From positions 67,001-131,000 of the forward strand of contig NW_013655128.1 of NCBI RefSeq assembly GCF_000499385.1: a stretch of DNA of 64,000 bases. Reading direction: 5' to 3'. Made by a program: the position numbers and the translations under genes. How positions within the stretch are numbered: position 1 is the first letter of the stretch; each line of letters opens with the position of its first letter. The notes beneath the pieces were generated by a model, which searched no databases, had not been told where the DNA came from, and saw only the letters and a list, made by a program, of their open reading frames with translations. Source of the DNA: Eimeria necatrix (Eukaryota > Apicomplexa > Conoidasida > Eucoccidiorida > Eimeriidae). This document shows, piece by piece, positions 49,701 through 60,835 of the stretch.

Positions 49701-51602
49701 GGTGGCGTCTGCTTTAGGTGCTGAGATTTTTGACGCACGGAGAGTATTCAAATGACTTGCTCACAGTGCTGCCTCCGCTACTTCTGCTGCTGCAGTGTCA
49801 GGCAGCAGCGGGCCGATCCTCAGTAGTACGTTTTCCAACTACCTTGACGTTGGTGTTGCTGCACGCATTGCACTGAAGTTTCATAGACTGCGAGAGGGAA
49901 ATCCGGAACTTTTCCAGTCAAGGGTAAGCGTCTTCCTCTGCTGTTGCTGCGTTTACTGCTACTGCTGCGTTCAATGCTGCTGTCCTGCAGATTTTATAAG
50001 TGGCGTGTCAGCTGTTAGTGCGCGTGCAAAGTTGTCGTTGAGTCACTACTGCTGCATGTGTTCTATGCTGTTGCTATTGCTGCAGCTGGGCAACAAGTTC
50101 TTGTATGGAGAAGTTGGGTTTAGAGACTTCTTAGGGCCCCGTGCTGCAGCCCTGGAAGTCAGGGGTCTCTACTGCGACGGTAAAGAAGTACCACTGCCGC
50201 CACAAGGCGTTGAGGGGATTTGCATAGTCAACATACCGAGTTTTGCTGGTCGGTTCTGCACTGGTGCTGCTTCCTCTGTCTCTTTTACCCCGCAATTCTG
50301 CTGTTGTTGTACTTAACGCTAGCGAGGGCAGGTGGGTTTCTGTCGGCGCAGGGGCCGACGCAACTGTACAACAGGTAAACGTCAGTATGAGGCACAAACG
50401 AGGGAAAGAACAGCAATGATAGCAGGTAATGCTTGGTGCATGTCTCTTATGTATTATGCAGGCGGGGTAATGCTGTGGGGAGATGCAGAACCACAGCAGC
50501 AGCGACAGTTGCAGCATCACGAGCAGTTCGTGTTGCCACAGTCCCATCAAGTTCAGCAGAAGTACTACAGGCGGGCCCGCCTCGCGACTTTAGGCCACGG
50601 CGTTTCGACAGATTCGTCCTCTTCTGATCTTGGCATCCGACGTCGCCATTCACAGTCGCACAAACGGCACCGCACCACGGATGCTGCTGATAGTGCTGTG
50701 CAGTCCCATGCTGTTGGACCGGAAGGCGCCACGGCAGTCTCCGCTCCTCCAAGTCCGGGACAGAGGCTTGCATCTCCAGCACTCGCAACTACTACGGTTG
50801 GAGCTGTAGCGCCAAAGCCGGCGTTGCATCGCACAAAGAAGCATACGTATATGGTGCTGGCTGCAGACACAGCGACAGTTGCAGCGACTGATAACTGCGG
50901 AGCACTTAGGAGCGACTGCAGTAACAGCGTTGAATGCGGATATGAGGAGGAGCCGGACGAATTTGCCACGCGGCCAAACCAGCATCGGAAGGGCCCGGAA
51001 CAAAAGAGGCAGCAGCATCAGCAACAGCAGCATCAACAGAAGCAGCAGCACCAGGGCCGGAGCCGCCGGCCTCGAGCATACCCAGCGTCTCCTCACACGC
51101 ATACCGCACCAGTCGGCAGAGGAAACAGTTTGGGGTTCAGGGACCAGCAGTACATGAGTGCGCCGCACTTAGGGGCCTTGACTGCCTCTGTGCATCGCCG
51201 CCATCAGTTGCAGCAACAGCGTTTTGATCATTGGAGGCCTCAAAAGATCGACGACGGACTCATAGAAGTTGTCGCTTTCAAAAGCCTTTTCCATCTCGGG
51301 CAGGTTCAGGTATGCTGGTTCTAGTGTTCTCTGGCGCACTGTAATTCGTAAAGCGCTCGAAGCAGCTAATCCTGTTGCAACTGCCTGTACACTGGTTAGT
51401 GTCCCAGAAGTTCAGCCGCCAGTTGTATCATTTGTTGGTTGGTATTTTGCTCCTGCTGTTGCAGGTTGGCCTGGCTAAAGCCTTGCGTTTGTGTCAAGGA
51501 CGCAGCGTGTGTTTGCACGTTAGCGGATCTCTTCCTCTGCAAGTTGATGGGGAGCCACAGTTACTTGAGGGCAGCTGCCGCATAGCAATAACTCACAAGT
51601 AA
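46760..51602 (+). CDS. Diacylglycerol kinase, DGK-epsilon-like
   Basis: It phosphorylates diacylglycerol to phosphatidic acid. The exons are 46760-48646, 48864-49475, 49574-49631, 49796-49923, 50086-50248, 50462-51309 and 51465-51602 (1277 aa), in phase throughout. A membrane helix lies at about 69-90. C1 domains are at 116-170 and 198-248; the second fits the H-X12-C-X2-C consensus exactly. An Ala/Ser/Gln-rich linker runs from 250 to 590. The catalytic domain begins with FVNCKSGG (about 604), then GGDGTVGW (661-668) and PLGTGNDL (810-817). The accessory domain includes NYLDVGVAARIALKFH, LGNKFLYGE, MLWGD (about 952), DGLIEVVAF (about 1213) and LPLQVDGEP. Low-complexity insertions split both halves: about 130 residues (Gln/Glu/His) between the two glycine motifs, and about 250 between MLWGD and DGLIEVV. 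The membrane-C1-C1-kinase order resembles DGK-epsilon. Apicomplexan kinases of this type are tied to microneme secretion (family knowledge). Confidence 0.93.
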
Positions 51603-51696
51603 GACGTCTTACTGGGGACCGATTTTCGTGTGGCTTTTGGCTGTTGTTATTCGGGGCTTCTTTTGTGCTTACACTTGGTTCATCATGAAAGGCTCG

Positions 51697-51786
51697 GACC
51701 GCATCATTCGATGCTCTTGTGTACATTAGGAGAGATTTTTGACCGCATCATTTGATGTTCTTGTGCACATTAGGAGAAAGGTTTTT
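51697..51786. repeat. Imperfect tandem duplication, 44-bp period
   Basis: Two copies begin GACCGCATCATT at 51697 and 51741 and end in a T run. They differ at a few positions. They lie about 100 bp downstream of the kinase stop, probably within its 3' untranslated region. Confidence 0.75.
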
Positions 51787-52540
51787 GAAGTTGTCCATGG
51801 TGCAAAGTGTGGTGTGAAGCATGCAAAAATAGGGGCCTCTTCAAAAAGTGTGAAGTCAAACAGAATAAATTCGGTTGTGTATATTGCAGTCTTGTTGAAG
51901 CATGTGCATGGCCACGTCCACCACTAGGACGTTTCATAAGAAACCAATTAATGAAATTCTCAGCCTGCACGCTAGCCTTGCGTGATTGCGTAATTTTGTC
52001 TTGAATGTATTTTTGTATCGCAGCTGTGTACAAGTGCATGTACAAGTGCGTGCACATGTATCTGCATCCGTGCATATCCGTAAACGCATGCCAGAGACAA
52101 TTTGGGTGTTTTTGCACAGCCTACGGCATTACAGAGCCTGCAGCATTACAAGGTTTCGTAGGAAATTCAGGGCAGCTTGGAACGTTTTGCTCAAGAGTGG
52201 CACTGTGCCTTAAGACGTCTGACTAGCTGTTGTTCATGTATATTCGTTTCAGCTGCCAAGCTCCGGTTCTGGTGGCTTCGGAAAAATCTCCTCGGATGCA
52301 GACTCTCTCAGTAGTTCAAGAGGTGATTTCCCATTATTTTTACGCGGGTTCTTGGGTGAAGATTATCTCTAACTGCATCATAATAATCGCATTAAGAAGC
52401 CATCGGAATGTCTGTTCGCCAGTGGCGTGCTGCTTGCTCCTAGGTGCTGCATTTCGTATTTGCAAAATGGGTTTCGCTCCCGTATAGGATGCGTCGCTGT
52501 TTTTCTCGTGAAGCCTCGCAATCGCATTACCTTATGTATC

Positions 52541-52652
52541 TCCACAATAGGTTGACTGTGGATGCACTCTACCGAGAGAAATAGGTCTACTCTGGATCCA
52601 CAATAGGTTGACTGTGGATGCACTCTACCGAGAGAAATAGGTCTACTCTGGA
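52541..52652. repeat. 56-bp perfect tandem duplication
   Basis: Bases 52541-52596 and 52597-52652 are identical copies head to tail. No gene overlaps them. Confidence 0.9.
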
Positions 52653-54005
52653 GACAACTGCGGTGTACTCAGGGATGCATATACGTCCTTGAAGACACCT
52701 CAGTTGGAGTCTTGTTAAAGTCTGCGCGATTCGAATTACGCCTTCAAACTGCACAGACTGCAACATGTGGGCTTGCATTGTTTTCATGGTTTCTCGTTTT
52801 TTCGTGACATGTGGCGCGTATGTGCAGGTGCTAAACCGGGCGCGGGACCGGCGCGTTATCAGCAAAATGCAATGCGCGCAGCTTATGAGCGATTTTCAGA
52901 GGACGTTGGGATAGAGCGATCGGCCGAACAAGTAATGGGCACACGTGTAGCCCGATGGTTTTTTGTTACTTTCGCACCGCATTTATGCAGGGGCGGCTAC
53001 ATAGGTTTTCGTGCAGCTTTTTGCATGCTTTTTTTTAAGAAAACTGAGCCGGAAGGAATTACTCGTGGACATTTCAAGCAATTTTGCAAAGCCGTGAGCA
53101 CTAGAGATGCAGGAATAAAACAAAAGTACACTAAGATACCCAAGATGTCGACACTTCCGTTGTGGACGTAGAAGAGATTACCATGGCTGCAGTTTCTTAA
53201 TCTGAGGCTGTTGCTGCACATAGCTGGTAGGGTTCTGGGTTGATATGTTTTTGGGGCTCCCAAGGGGAACGAAGGCACGCCAGTAGATTATCACAGCTGC
53301 ACGTCTACGCTGTAAGGTTCTACAACCATTAACAGTGCTTCGTTGGGCGGGCACCCTGCGTAGCCTCAACTGCCCTGCTGCGGCGCAGTGGAAAGTTTGG
53401 GGCTTAGCCTTAGTGGGAGGCAGTCTCTCTCAGTCGCTTGGGCCGAAAGGCGTAGACAGTACGAAAGACACCAAGTTCTTCATAGCGATGCCAATCCCAT
53501 GAGAGAGGCCCCAGAGACGCTTCCGGGGTTGGGGCCCGCAGATGCGTAGTGAAGCATAAAGCTCAACGGGGCATAAAGCTTCAATGGCATCCCCTCGTCC
53601 CAGTTTTCCGGCCATACGGCCAGAGAACCTCCCAGAAGCCTACAGGGTCGCCAAGATCTCACACTGACCCGTTGAACGGGCCGCGGAAGCGCTGGGGGCT
53701 GAACAATCTCAAGGGCTTCCCAGAAGTTGCGGGTCCCTCTGAGCTACGGTGGTGACGAACACACTGCTCTGAGCTCCCAGCGGCAATGGAGTCAACAATA
53801 TGGAGAAGAAACTTCGTCAGGGTCAGCAAAGATGCGTAATTAGCATCCAAATGCGAACACCTCATGTACGTGGTTTCCCACCGTATCTCCCTACTGACGC
53901 CCTGCAGCTGCTACTACTTCGGTGGCTGAGGGAGGAAATATGCTAATAACAACAGGGTACTCCTACTCCTGAGGAGCTGCGCATACGGAAGGAGACGAGA
54001 TCGAC

Positions 54006-56035
54006 TTAGTCTTGCGAGTCTTCCTCTTTGTTACTGGCAACTTCAGAGGCGCCTCTGTCTTCGGGGGAGGCTGGGGCCTCTCCGCTGCCGTGGTTGGCGT
54101 CTGTGTGGCTCTCCGGATCCCCAACTGAGCTGAAGGTGTAGTCTGCCTCCTGAATGTGTTTGATTTTCGTCTGGTGACGGGAAACGAAGCAAGGCAGCAG
54201 GAAGCCAGCACAGAAAGCACTACCATGAGTCAACAATATCTTGGTGGCCAGTCTGATTTTCTACACACGACTACTGAGCACAGAGACGACGTACTGGAAT
54301 GTCACAAGCGCAAGTGTAATAAACTAAGACACGGCCACGAGCTCACACCGACAGCCACGAGCCCAAAACAGGGAGATGACACACAAAAAGGAGAAAATGA
54401 AGGTCCTCACCTCTATCCAAACTTTAGTTTGTTGCTGCAGACGCCGCGTGTGAGAATCCCACTCTGCTGGACGCCAGAATAGCGTAGGTTGAGCCCTGTA
54501 AAAAGCAGTCAATACGGCTCCGACATAATTCACATACTGTCTCTTCAGCCGTTCCCACAGTCGATTTGTTGTTTGGGATGTGCAGACAACTGGAAGCTTG
54601 GGCGCTGCATGGTGCCTACTCTGTCCCAACGAAGTGCTCCATGTTGGAGTAGTGTTGTACCAAATGGAGACGCTGCAAACAAACAACGTTGCAGCAGCAC
54701 CCAACGGGGAGACAATGTAATGCTAGCCTGTATAAGACGCGCGAAGAACTAAATGAAATTGTTTCGTTACTACAACTGTGGCTGAAGCCTTGATCGTCGG
54801 AACCAAAATAAACCTTCACTACTATGTGGGCCCGTGTCAAGGCACCCCACAGATATGTTACTGTGAAAAGATTACAATGCTGCCAAACAATACGGATCGC
54901 TTGCCTCTACACTCCCCTTCCAAAATAGTGTTGTACGCGTGCGTGCGTGCCCCAGTGTCGTTCTGCAATGGCTTTACGGCTTTAGGTTGTTGGCGTATAA
55001 CCTTACCATAAGATCGTTTTCCTTTTGAATCAGTTCACTTGAGACCTTGGCCAACTGGCTCTCGTCCTCCTTGCGCTGCTCCTGCCACTGGATGCGCGCA
55101 ATTTCTGCTATATGTTTCCGGGCCAACTCCAACTTCGAGTTAACACGCTCTTCCTGCAGCTTGTGGCGCTGGGCCTGCAGAGAAACAAACTCCTATCTAC
55201 GTCAGCGCTAAATAATCCTCGCATACGGACGGTAGGGTCGCCTGAGCACGAGTTAGCCGCAACTTGCAGGAACCCACGCAGCGACACTCTGATCAACGTT
55301 CGCAAGTGCCAGCAAGAAATGGACCTGGCAGCAACATAATTGACGGGGCTCACAAAATCTGTATCCCTCTCTTTCGCAAGCTGTTGCTTGGCTTTGTTCA
55401 AATGAGATGACAGAAACCCGAAAATACGTTTGTTGCGCTTCTCCGAACTAGGATCAAGTTCCACCTTGGGCTGCACAGTCACATCCTATACTGTTTATCC
55501 TGTTGAGTAATCCAGGACAGTAGGAGTCCCGGAAGTGCCATAATTGAAGGAGCACGCCTACGCCTAAGAAGTAAAGTCACAAAATCGAGACCTACCCGCT
55601 TTGCAATCTGAAACTCAGGGCCTGCAAAATCATAGTTTGGCGCTCCGCCAGCCTGAAAAGGAGACTCGCACACCTAGTAAATTCCCACTACACACCGTAG
55701 GTAACACATTCCAGCGGCACCAAGCAAGGTAGATGCCCTTAACAGGCGAACGTGAGTAAGCAGCAGGCGTTAGATTTGGTAAACAACAAGTCTGCCACTA
55801 GTCAAACGGCGTTGGTCGCTACCCTTGGACTCACCTGCGGTCGTTTCTGGGAGGCTGCTCCTGTGGGGTCGCCCGACGCGGTACTCTGTGAATTTTCCTT
55901 CGCTGCGGTCCCCGGAACAGGGCGGGGAGCCAATGCGCCAGGGCCCCCGGGAGGTTTGCGTTGAAGCCGTTGATTAAGGAGCTTTTGTTCCTCTACGAGG
56001 CGCTTGATTTCTCTGCGTAAGACTGCATCCGCCAT
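54006..56035 (-). CDS. Pinin/SDK/MemA-domain protein
   Basis: Pinin is a nuclear speckle and exon-junction-complex-associated protein in mRNA processing. The exons are 56035-55835, 55652-55596, 55485-55354, 55174-55007, 54536-54411 and 54170-54006 (282 aa), all phase 0. The N-terminus (MADAVLRREIKRLVEEQ) is a short coiled coil, as in pinin, and a Pro/Gly/Ser stretch follows. The conserved domain begins at about 100 with SEKRNKRIFGFL, the family hallmark, and continues as a charged coiled coil through exon 4. The motif around PTLFWRP in exon 5 corresponds to the LFYIP-type end of the domain. The C-terminal 54 residues are acidic and end in SQD. At 282 aa it is far shorter than animal pinin and lacks an Arg/Ser tail. 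The exon 5 acceptor is the weakest border. Triplet repeats are almost absent, unlike the other genes here. Confidence 0.85.
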
Positions 56036-57931
56036 TTTGATGGTACGACAAAACCTGATAAAGGCTGCGGTATCTATAGCTCATGCATTAGTTTTGGGGT
56101 CACCGCTGTGCACGTTTCCTATGCAATTAGGGCCCCTTTCCTGCCAGATCAATCAGTGGAGGATGCTGGGGCCCCTCGTTTCTTGGATCCAACTCAGAGA
56201 CATTGCATGCAGAGCTCTCTGTGCACTTAAGTGACTACTCTTGATTCTTAAACAAAATAAACGGAAGACTAGGAATGCGTACACACCGGGCTCGTCGCAG
56301 TGGTACGGGCGCGAGGTATAGGTCAAGGAGAAGACGCTCCATGCGCCTCCCTTTCCCTTTTTCTCTTGTACTTGTCACTTTTGAATTCAAACAAGAAACG
56401 ATTGTCCTGTTGTCACCCAACGCCGCTGCGGCGGCTTCCGTGCATGCAAGCCAACCCAGAATCTCGTGTAGGGCTGACAGCTGAGCCTGGCACTACACGC
56501 GGCGATGAATGTGAAGGTAAAGAACGGCTTATGGTACTAACAATCTACGCGTAGAGTACGTGGTCTCAACAGAACGCGTTATAGTGGGACCTGTTGCGAG
56601 CTTCAGCGAGGCGTGAGTTGCTGTGATGGAATGTTCAGTGTTGCTCTTTTGCGGTTCATCAAAGCTATGCCATTCAAGCGCACACTATGGGCGAATATGT
56701 TTTCCAATGTGTGTAGCCAATGATACCAGTTATAGAAACGCAAGGTTGCCTCACACAATGCATTACTTTCGTTGCCGGAGGTAACGAAAAGGCCTACCCC
56801 ACTCTACGCTCCTAGCCCTGGCGTAACTGTACGCGAGAAGCGAACGCATTGATGTAACGTTTTGCTTAGCTTCAGCAGTAAACCAATACATTTTTTCCTG
56901 TGCGAAAGTTTTAGTTGTTAGTACTGTTTGTGAGCATTTCCTGCTGGGGGCACGCCTCTAGGGACCAGGCAAACGCGCTTCTCCAGGAGCTCGAATTACT
57001 GGATGCGACTGGCTGAAGTGCGAGCAGTAAGCTATGTACAGGATACCCGCAAATGCATGAACATTTTCCCTTTACGTTTAGGGCAACTTTTGGTGCATGG
57101 AGCCTCGCAGAATTCTTAACTTAGCTGCGGCGGTGTGGCCACCCTCCAACCCTTGGGTGAAGCATGGGTGCACCGCACCTTCGCTTCCTCGGCAAGGCAA
57201 GCAGGCCACGAAAAGTCCCTATCTCTAGAAAGCGGGTAAATACACGGGCAGGGCCTCCCAGAAAAGAGGACAGTTGAGGAAGTGGTGGCAGCACTACCTC
57301 TGCAAAAAACGAATGGCATTATTGAACGGGTATCATATCCATGGCTACACACCAAAGGCTGTAGCGTGCACTCACCTGCCTGGACAAAAGGTGCTCAGTC
57401 AGCTGTGTTGCAAGCATTCAGTCTCAAGGATCCAGAAGCGAAGGGTACGTGTTACAGAGATGACCTGATCATTAGCTAGTGTTCGCCAGCTTTCACAAGG
57501 ACGGGAGAAGGCCTACTTCTACTGCCTCTAATTCACAGCTGTTATCTGAGATTTTGGTTTTAAGAGACCTAAAAGTGCTATTTTTCAACTCAGGACGCCC
57601 TCCGCTGATGCTGAGGTAGATTCTGCGCTATATCGATACATGCACTAGATCACTGAAACCCCACTGGCGAACAACACATAGCTAAGCGTTGTATGAAGAA
57701 GACTCGTATCGAGGCTTCTAGATGATGAGGCCTCCAGCAACGAGAATTACCACATTGCAGTCACGTAATGAACGGGAACTAAAAGCTCAGGCGTTTCAGC
57801 CTCTTATCGCCACAAAAATGTGAATGAACAGCGTGCGACTGGATCGAATCAAGCGGCTATCGCGGTTAATAAACTTAATAACAAAGTGCTCGTCTGAACA
57901 CAAGTAGTGGGACAAAGGAATAGTATGTTAC
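56036..57931. other. Intergenic DNA, nothing recognised
   Basis: This 1.9-kb stretch lies upstream of the pinin-like gene and before the retroelement region. The short plus-strand frames near 56275-56554 and 57274-57479 have no motif. The first 200 bp should carry the pinin-like promoter. No repeats were seen. Confidence 0.4.
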
Positions 57932-58282
57932 GTGCGCACGACACCACAGGCACAGTTTGATGCTTCCTGGCTTGGCCCGAAGCTCTTGAATGTGTTAGGA
58001 ACTAAGCCAGTAAGGCTGAAACAAAACCTAGTGCCTAGGCGTTCTAAAACGAGCGACTCCCAAACACTTGCTTACTCTAGAGAAGGACGCATAGCTGAGC
58101 CAAATGCAACACCTGTAGAACAGGCAATTCAGCTATGGCTCGATGAAGCCAATTCCCTTTACACGAACTTATTGAAAGAATCATCAGCTGTAGGCGTCAC
58201 AAGAGCTGCGCATGGTGGCAGTGTGAGGCAAGTAGTCAATGAGAGCTCTAACTTGAAAGTGCAGTGTTCCCTAAGGCACTAG
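57932..58282 (+). CDS. Orphan ORF next to retroelement, possible gag fragment
   Basis: This open frame of 116 codons starts at 57932. The 5' part is basic. The 3' part is polar, with a helical segment around TPVEQAIQLWLDEAN. I cannot assign a family. It stops at 58280-58282, exactly where the inverted pol/LTR fragment begins, and the retroelement gag frame resumes beyond that fragment. One reading is that it is the amino-terminal part of the same gag, cut by the inverted insertion. It may equally be an unrelated chance frame. Confidence 0.25.
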   Translation: MRTTPQAQFDASWLGPKLLNVLGTKPVRLKQNLVPRRSKTSDSQTLAYSREGRIAEPNATPVEQAIQLWLDEANSLYTNLLKESSAVGVTRAAHGGSVRQVVNESSNLKVQCSLRH

Positions 58283-58286
58283 GCCA

Positions 58287-58487
58287 CTACAGTATTCCTT
58301 CCAACAGGCATTCGACATGCACGCGTACGAATATGGCGGCCTCCTCCGCTGACATACCCGCCACTTGCTTGGCCAATATCTCATATGCTTGCTGTGCCGG
58401 AGATCTTGGGTGAACTACGGTGGGACTGCCACCCGGCAGCTTTGCTTCACCAGTCCCTACGAATGGTGACTCGCACCACTTGTAGTG
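58287..58487 (-). pseudogene. Inverted retrotransposon pol fragment
   Basis: On the minus strand this encodes a peptide closely similar to the protease-RT linker of the main element at about 60417-60568, sharing HPRSPAQQAYEILAKQVAGM with two substitutions (HPSTPAEQ in the main copy). Similarity stops abruptly at both ends. On the minus strand it directly follows the LTR-like sequence 58680-58488, so gag and protease are missing. It is a remnant of a second, inverted and internally deleted copy of the same family. Confidence 0.8.
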
Positions 58488-58680
58488 CACGGGCACTACA
58501 ATAGGGCTTGCTGGTGACCTATAGAAGATAGCTAGCTGGCGACTTACAAGAGGTCACAACACTGAACGAGGAGAGGACCCTCTTACTAGGATCGAAGTAA
58601 GCCAATTTGTCGGCGAATTAGCATACATACACTAGAAGTGTCTGTAAATACCTGGAGATTGGGGCTGGCGATAGCGCCGG
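58485..58680 (-). repeat. Inverted LTR-like sequence (left copy)
   Basis: Read on the minus strand, this region aligns with 63064-63273 on the plus strand. Shared blocks include CCAATCT, TTTCTAGT, CTAGTAAGAGG and TATAGGTCA.CAGCAAGCCC, and the end is TTGTAGTGC-GCACTACAA. Divergence is moderate. It is in the opposite orientation to the right-hand copy, so it is not the 5' LTR of the main element but that of the inverted fragment next to it. Confidence 0.7.
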
Positions 58681-58834
58681 CACCGGTGCATGCCTCCTCC
58701 CCACAGAGCCTAGGAGGCGAGAACCCCGAGTGGGGGGGATTTTCAAGAGAACATAATTTGAAAAACTATAAATAACTGCATTTCGTGATATCTGGGACAG
58801 TCCCTTCGTCACGTGGGACCAATTCCATTCCGCT

Positions 58835-59702
58835 ATGAGTGTGATAAGAACTGTTATAGGAGAGACAGTGGAATCCGGCGCAACGATTACCATACTACCA
58901 GAAGACGGCAGCACTCTGCAGGCCTTTTTGCTGCGCATCGAGCGCCGGTACACCCAGATGGCACTGGAGCCGCGCGAGTGGAGAAGCGCACTTATTAACC
59001 ATTTTGTGGTCCCGGCACTAACGTATTGGGTATTGGATGTATCTTCGGAGAACTATCGACCTAAGCGACTGGGCGACGGTGCAGCGCAGGCTTTTGGAGC
59101 GGTTCGACAAAACAATGTCGCAGAGTCAATTGTCAACGGAGTTGGCAAAAGTACGGTGGAATGGTAACCTGAAGGAAAACACAGACCGGTTTGCGGCTGT
59201 AGCGGAGCGTGGTTCGGATCTTGCCCCCAACAAACTCGCTGACTATTACTGCACAGGGCTACCGACAGACCTCCATCTTCTAATAACCAATAACGGGCAG
59301 GTGAAGTATCCCTCTTGGGAACAAGCGGCGACCGCAGCAACACGGCTCTACGAGCCCAAGCACAGTGTGCTGGAACTCCGAGCAAGGACCAGTCGAGCCA
59401 TTAGGGCTGCTATCCAAGCTAATGGACCCCGTGGGCGCCAGGAAATTGAAAATCACCCTGGGGGAACCCACACGAACTGCTTTGAGTGTCAGGGTCGCGG
59501 ACATCCGGCACGTGTCTGCCCCAGAAAGGGAGAACGCACCAAACTTCCGGCAGAAATATGCAAGAAGTGTGGTGGTGTGGGTCGCTATGCTTGGGACTGT
59601 CCTACGTACGAACGAGGCCGGACGGAGCCGGAGGACAAGAGGATTAGGGGGTCCATCCGTCCTAGGGCTGAGAAAACGGAACAATTAAACAGGGGGGCCT
59701 AG
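58835..59702 (+). pseudogene. Retrotransposon gag (frameshifted)
   Basis: The capsid-like part starts in one frame (58835 to about 59055) and continues in another (about 59055-59702). The middle has the retrotransposon gag pattern: W at the DWATVQRRLLERF segment, then an FAAVAERG helix and a YYCTGLP motif. Two zinc knuckles follow. The first, CFECQGRGHPARVC, is a perfect CX2CX4HX4C. The second, CKKCGGVGRYAWDC, has Arg in place of His. The tail is basic. Gag would form the element's particle and bind RNA. The frameshift makes the product non-functional. Confidence 0.85.
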
Positions 59703-60016
59703 CCATGGTTGGAGACGTGCGTTCTAGGCCGCGTAGCCATGGCAAAGGGATGATGTGTAGGGTAGCGACAGGCCCTCATGCCATCAACAGTCTCCCTTGA
59801 GTGGGAAAACCAACTCCTCAACACTGCGAAAGGAACTAATACGAGCGATGGTCACGCGGAAGGGACTCAGCCGCTTTCGGAAACGCGGCGGTAGTCTGGG
59901 TCAGCGTCGATCCCGAGTGAAGAGATTCCGGACGCGACGACGGATAGCAGCAGGAAGTCTGCGGAGGCAACAGAAGACGGCTATAGGTCAGGCGCTACAG
60001 AGATTGTGCCACACTG

Positions 60017-60835
60017 GTGGAGGGAGACTTGAAAGAGTCTTACGACCAAGGGGGAGCATTGTGTTGTGTGGGTGCGACGGCGGTACTTCGCGTTGAGCTT
60101 GCAGGGAGTCCTTGTGAGGCCCTCTTGGACACTGGGGCTGTGAGAAGTTTCATTAGTCCTAAAACAGTCGAACGACTGCCGCTGAAAGTGCGGAGATTTC
60201 CAAAAGAACAAGGGTTCACCGTAGCTACAGGTGCACAACTACGCATTGATCGGGTTGTGACGGGATTGACGCTGTAGTGCGAACATGCACGCTTTTCCGG
60301 GGACTTTTTAGTGGGACCCGTTCCCTATGACTTGGTCTTGGGTTTGGATTGGCTGGCGGAACAAAAGGTGGCCTGGTATTTTCAGTCCGGCAAACTCCGA
60401 ACCTATGTGAACGGCCAGTGGTGCAAGTTTCCGGTCGTTCGGACTGGTAAAGCAGCCCTGCAAGGTGACAGTTCCACTGTCGTCCACCCAAGCACCCCAG
60501 CAGAGCAAGCATATGAGATATTGGCCAAACAAGTGGCGGGTATGTCAGCCGAGGAGGCAGCTATATCCCTCCCCCCGCCTCCAAGGAGATATAAGTCCCA
60601 CGCGAAGACTAAAGCGAAGGCGCGGATAACGTCGCTCGTTCGTCATGCGGCGGCTGACACAAAGGGTCTCAGGGCTCCATTGCACGGTTTGCATCTCATA
60701 CTGGCTTTGCCCGAAGCCGGTTCGGCAGTGCCCCTAAGGCTCTCGGATGAATGGCAAGGCGCGCTTTGTTGCGCGTTAATTGGGAATCAACCCACGTCCT
60801 CCGGCTGTCGCAGTCCTTTGGCCTCAGCCGCCTAG
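60017..60835 (+). pseudogene. Retrotransposon aspartic protease and linker
   Basis: The DTGA active-site motif sits in ALLDTGAVRSFIS at about 60122-60160. The second half, with LVLGLDWL at about 60330-60355, lies in the same frame beyond an in-frame TAG at 60275-60277. A linker then runs to the TAG at 60833-60835. This linker is the part duplicated in the inverted fragment at 58287. The protease would mature gag and pol. The stop codons break it. Confidence 0.8.

Larger units (their letters stand above)
51603..54005. other. Intergenic DNA without supported genes
   Basis: This interval lies between the kinase stop and the pinin-like gene. Open frames such as 52767-53171 (plus) have no motif or splice support. 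It contains two short tandem duplications (51697-51786 and 52541-52652) and a TG/CA-rich patch near 52020-52085. The triplet density drops sharply at the kinase stop, so the gene-block boundary falls here. Confidence 0.45.

Noticed and set aside
52767..53171. 134-codon plus-strand frame
   Set aside because: No motif, no splice context and composition like other random frames in the intergenic region.
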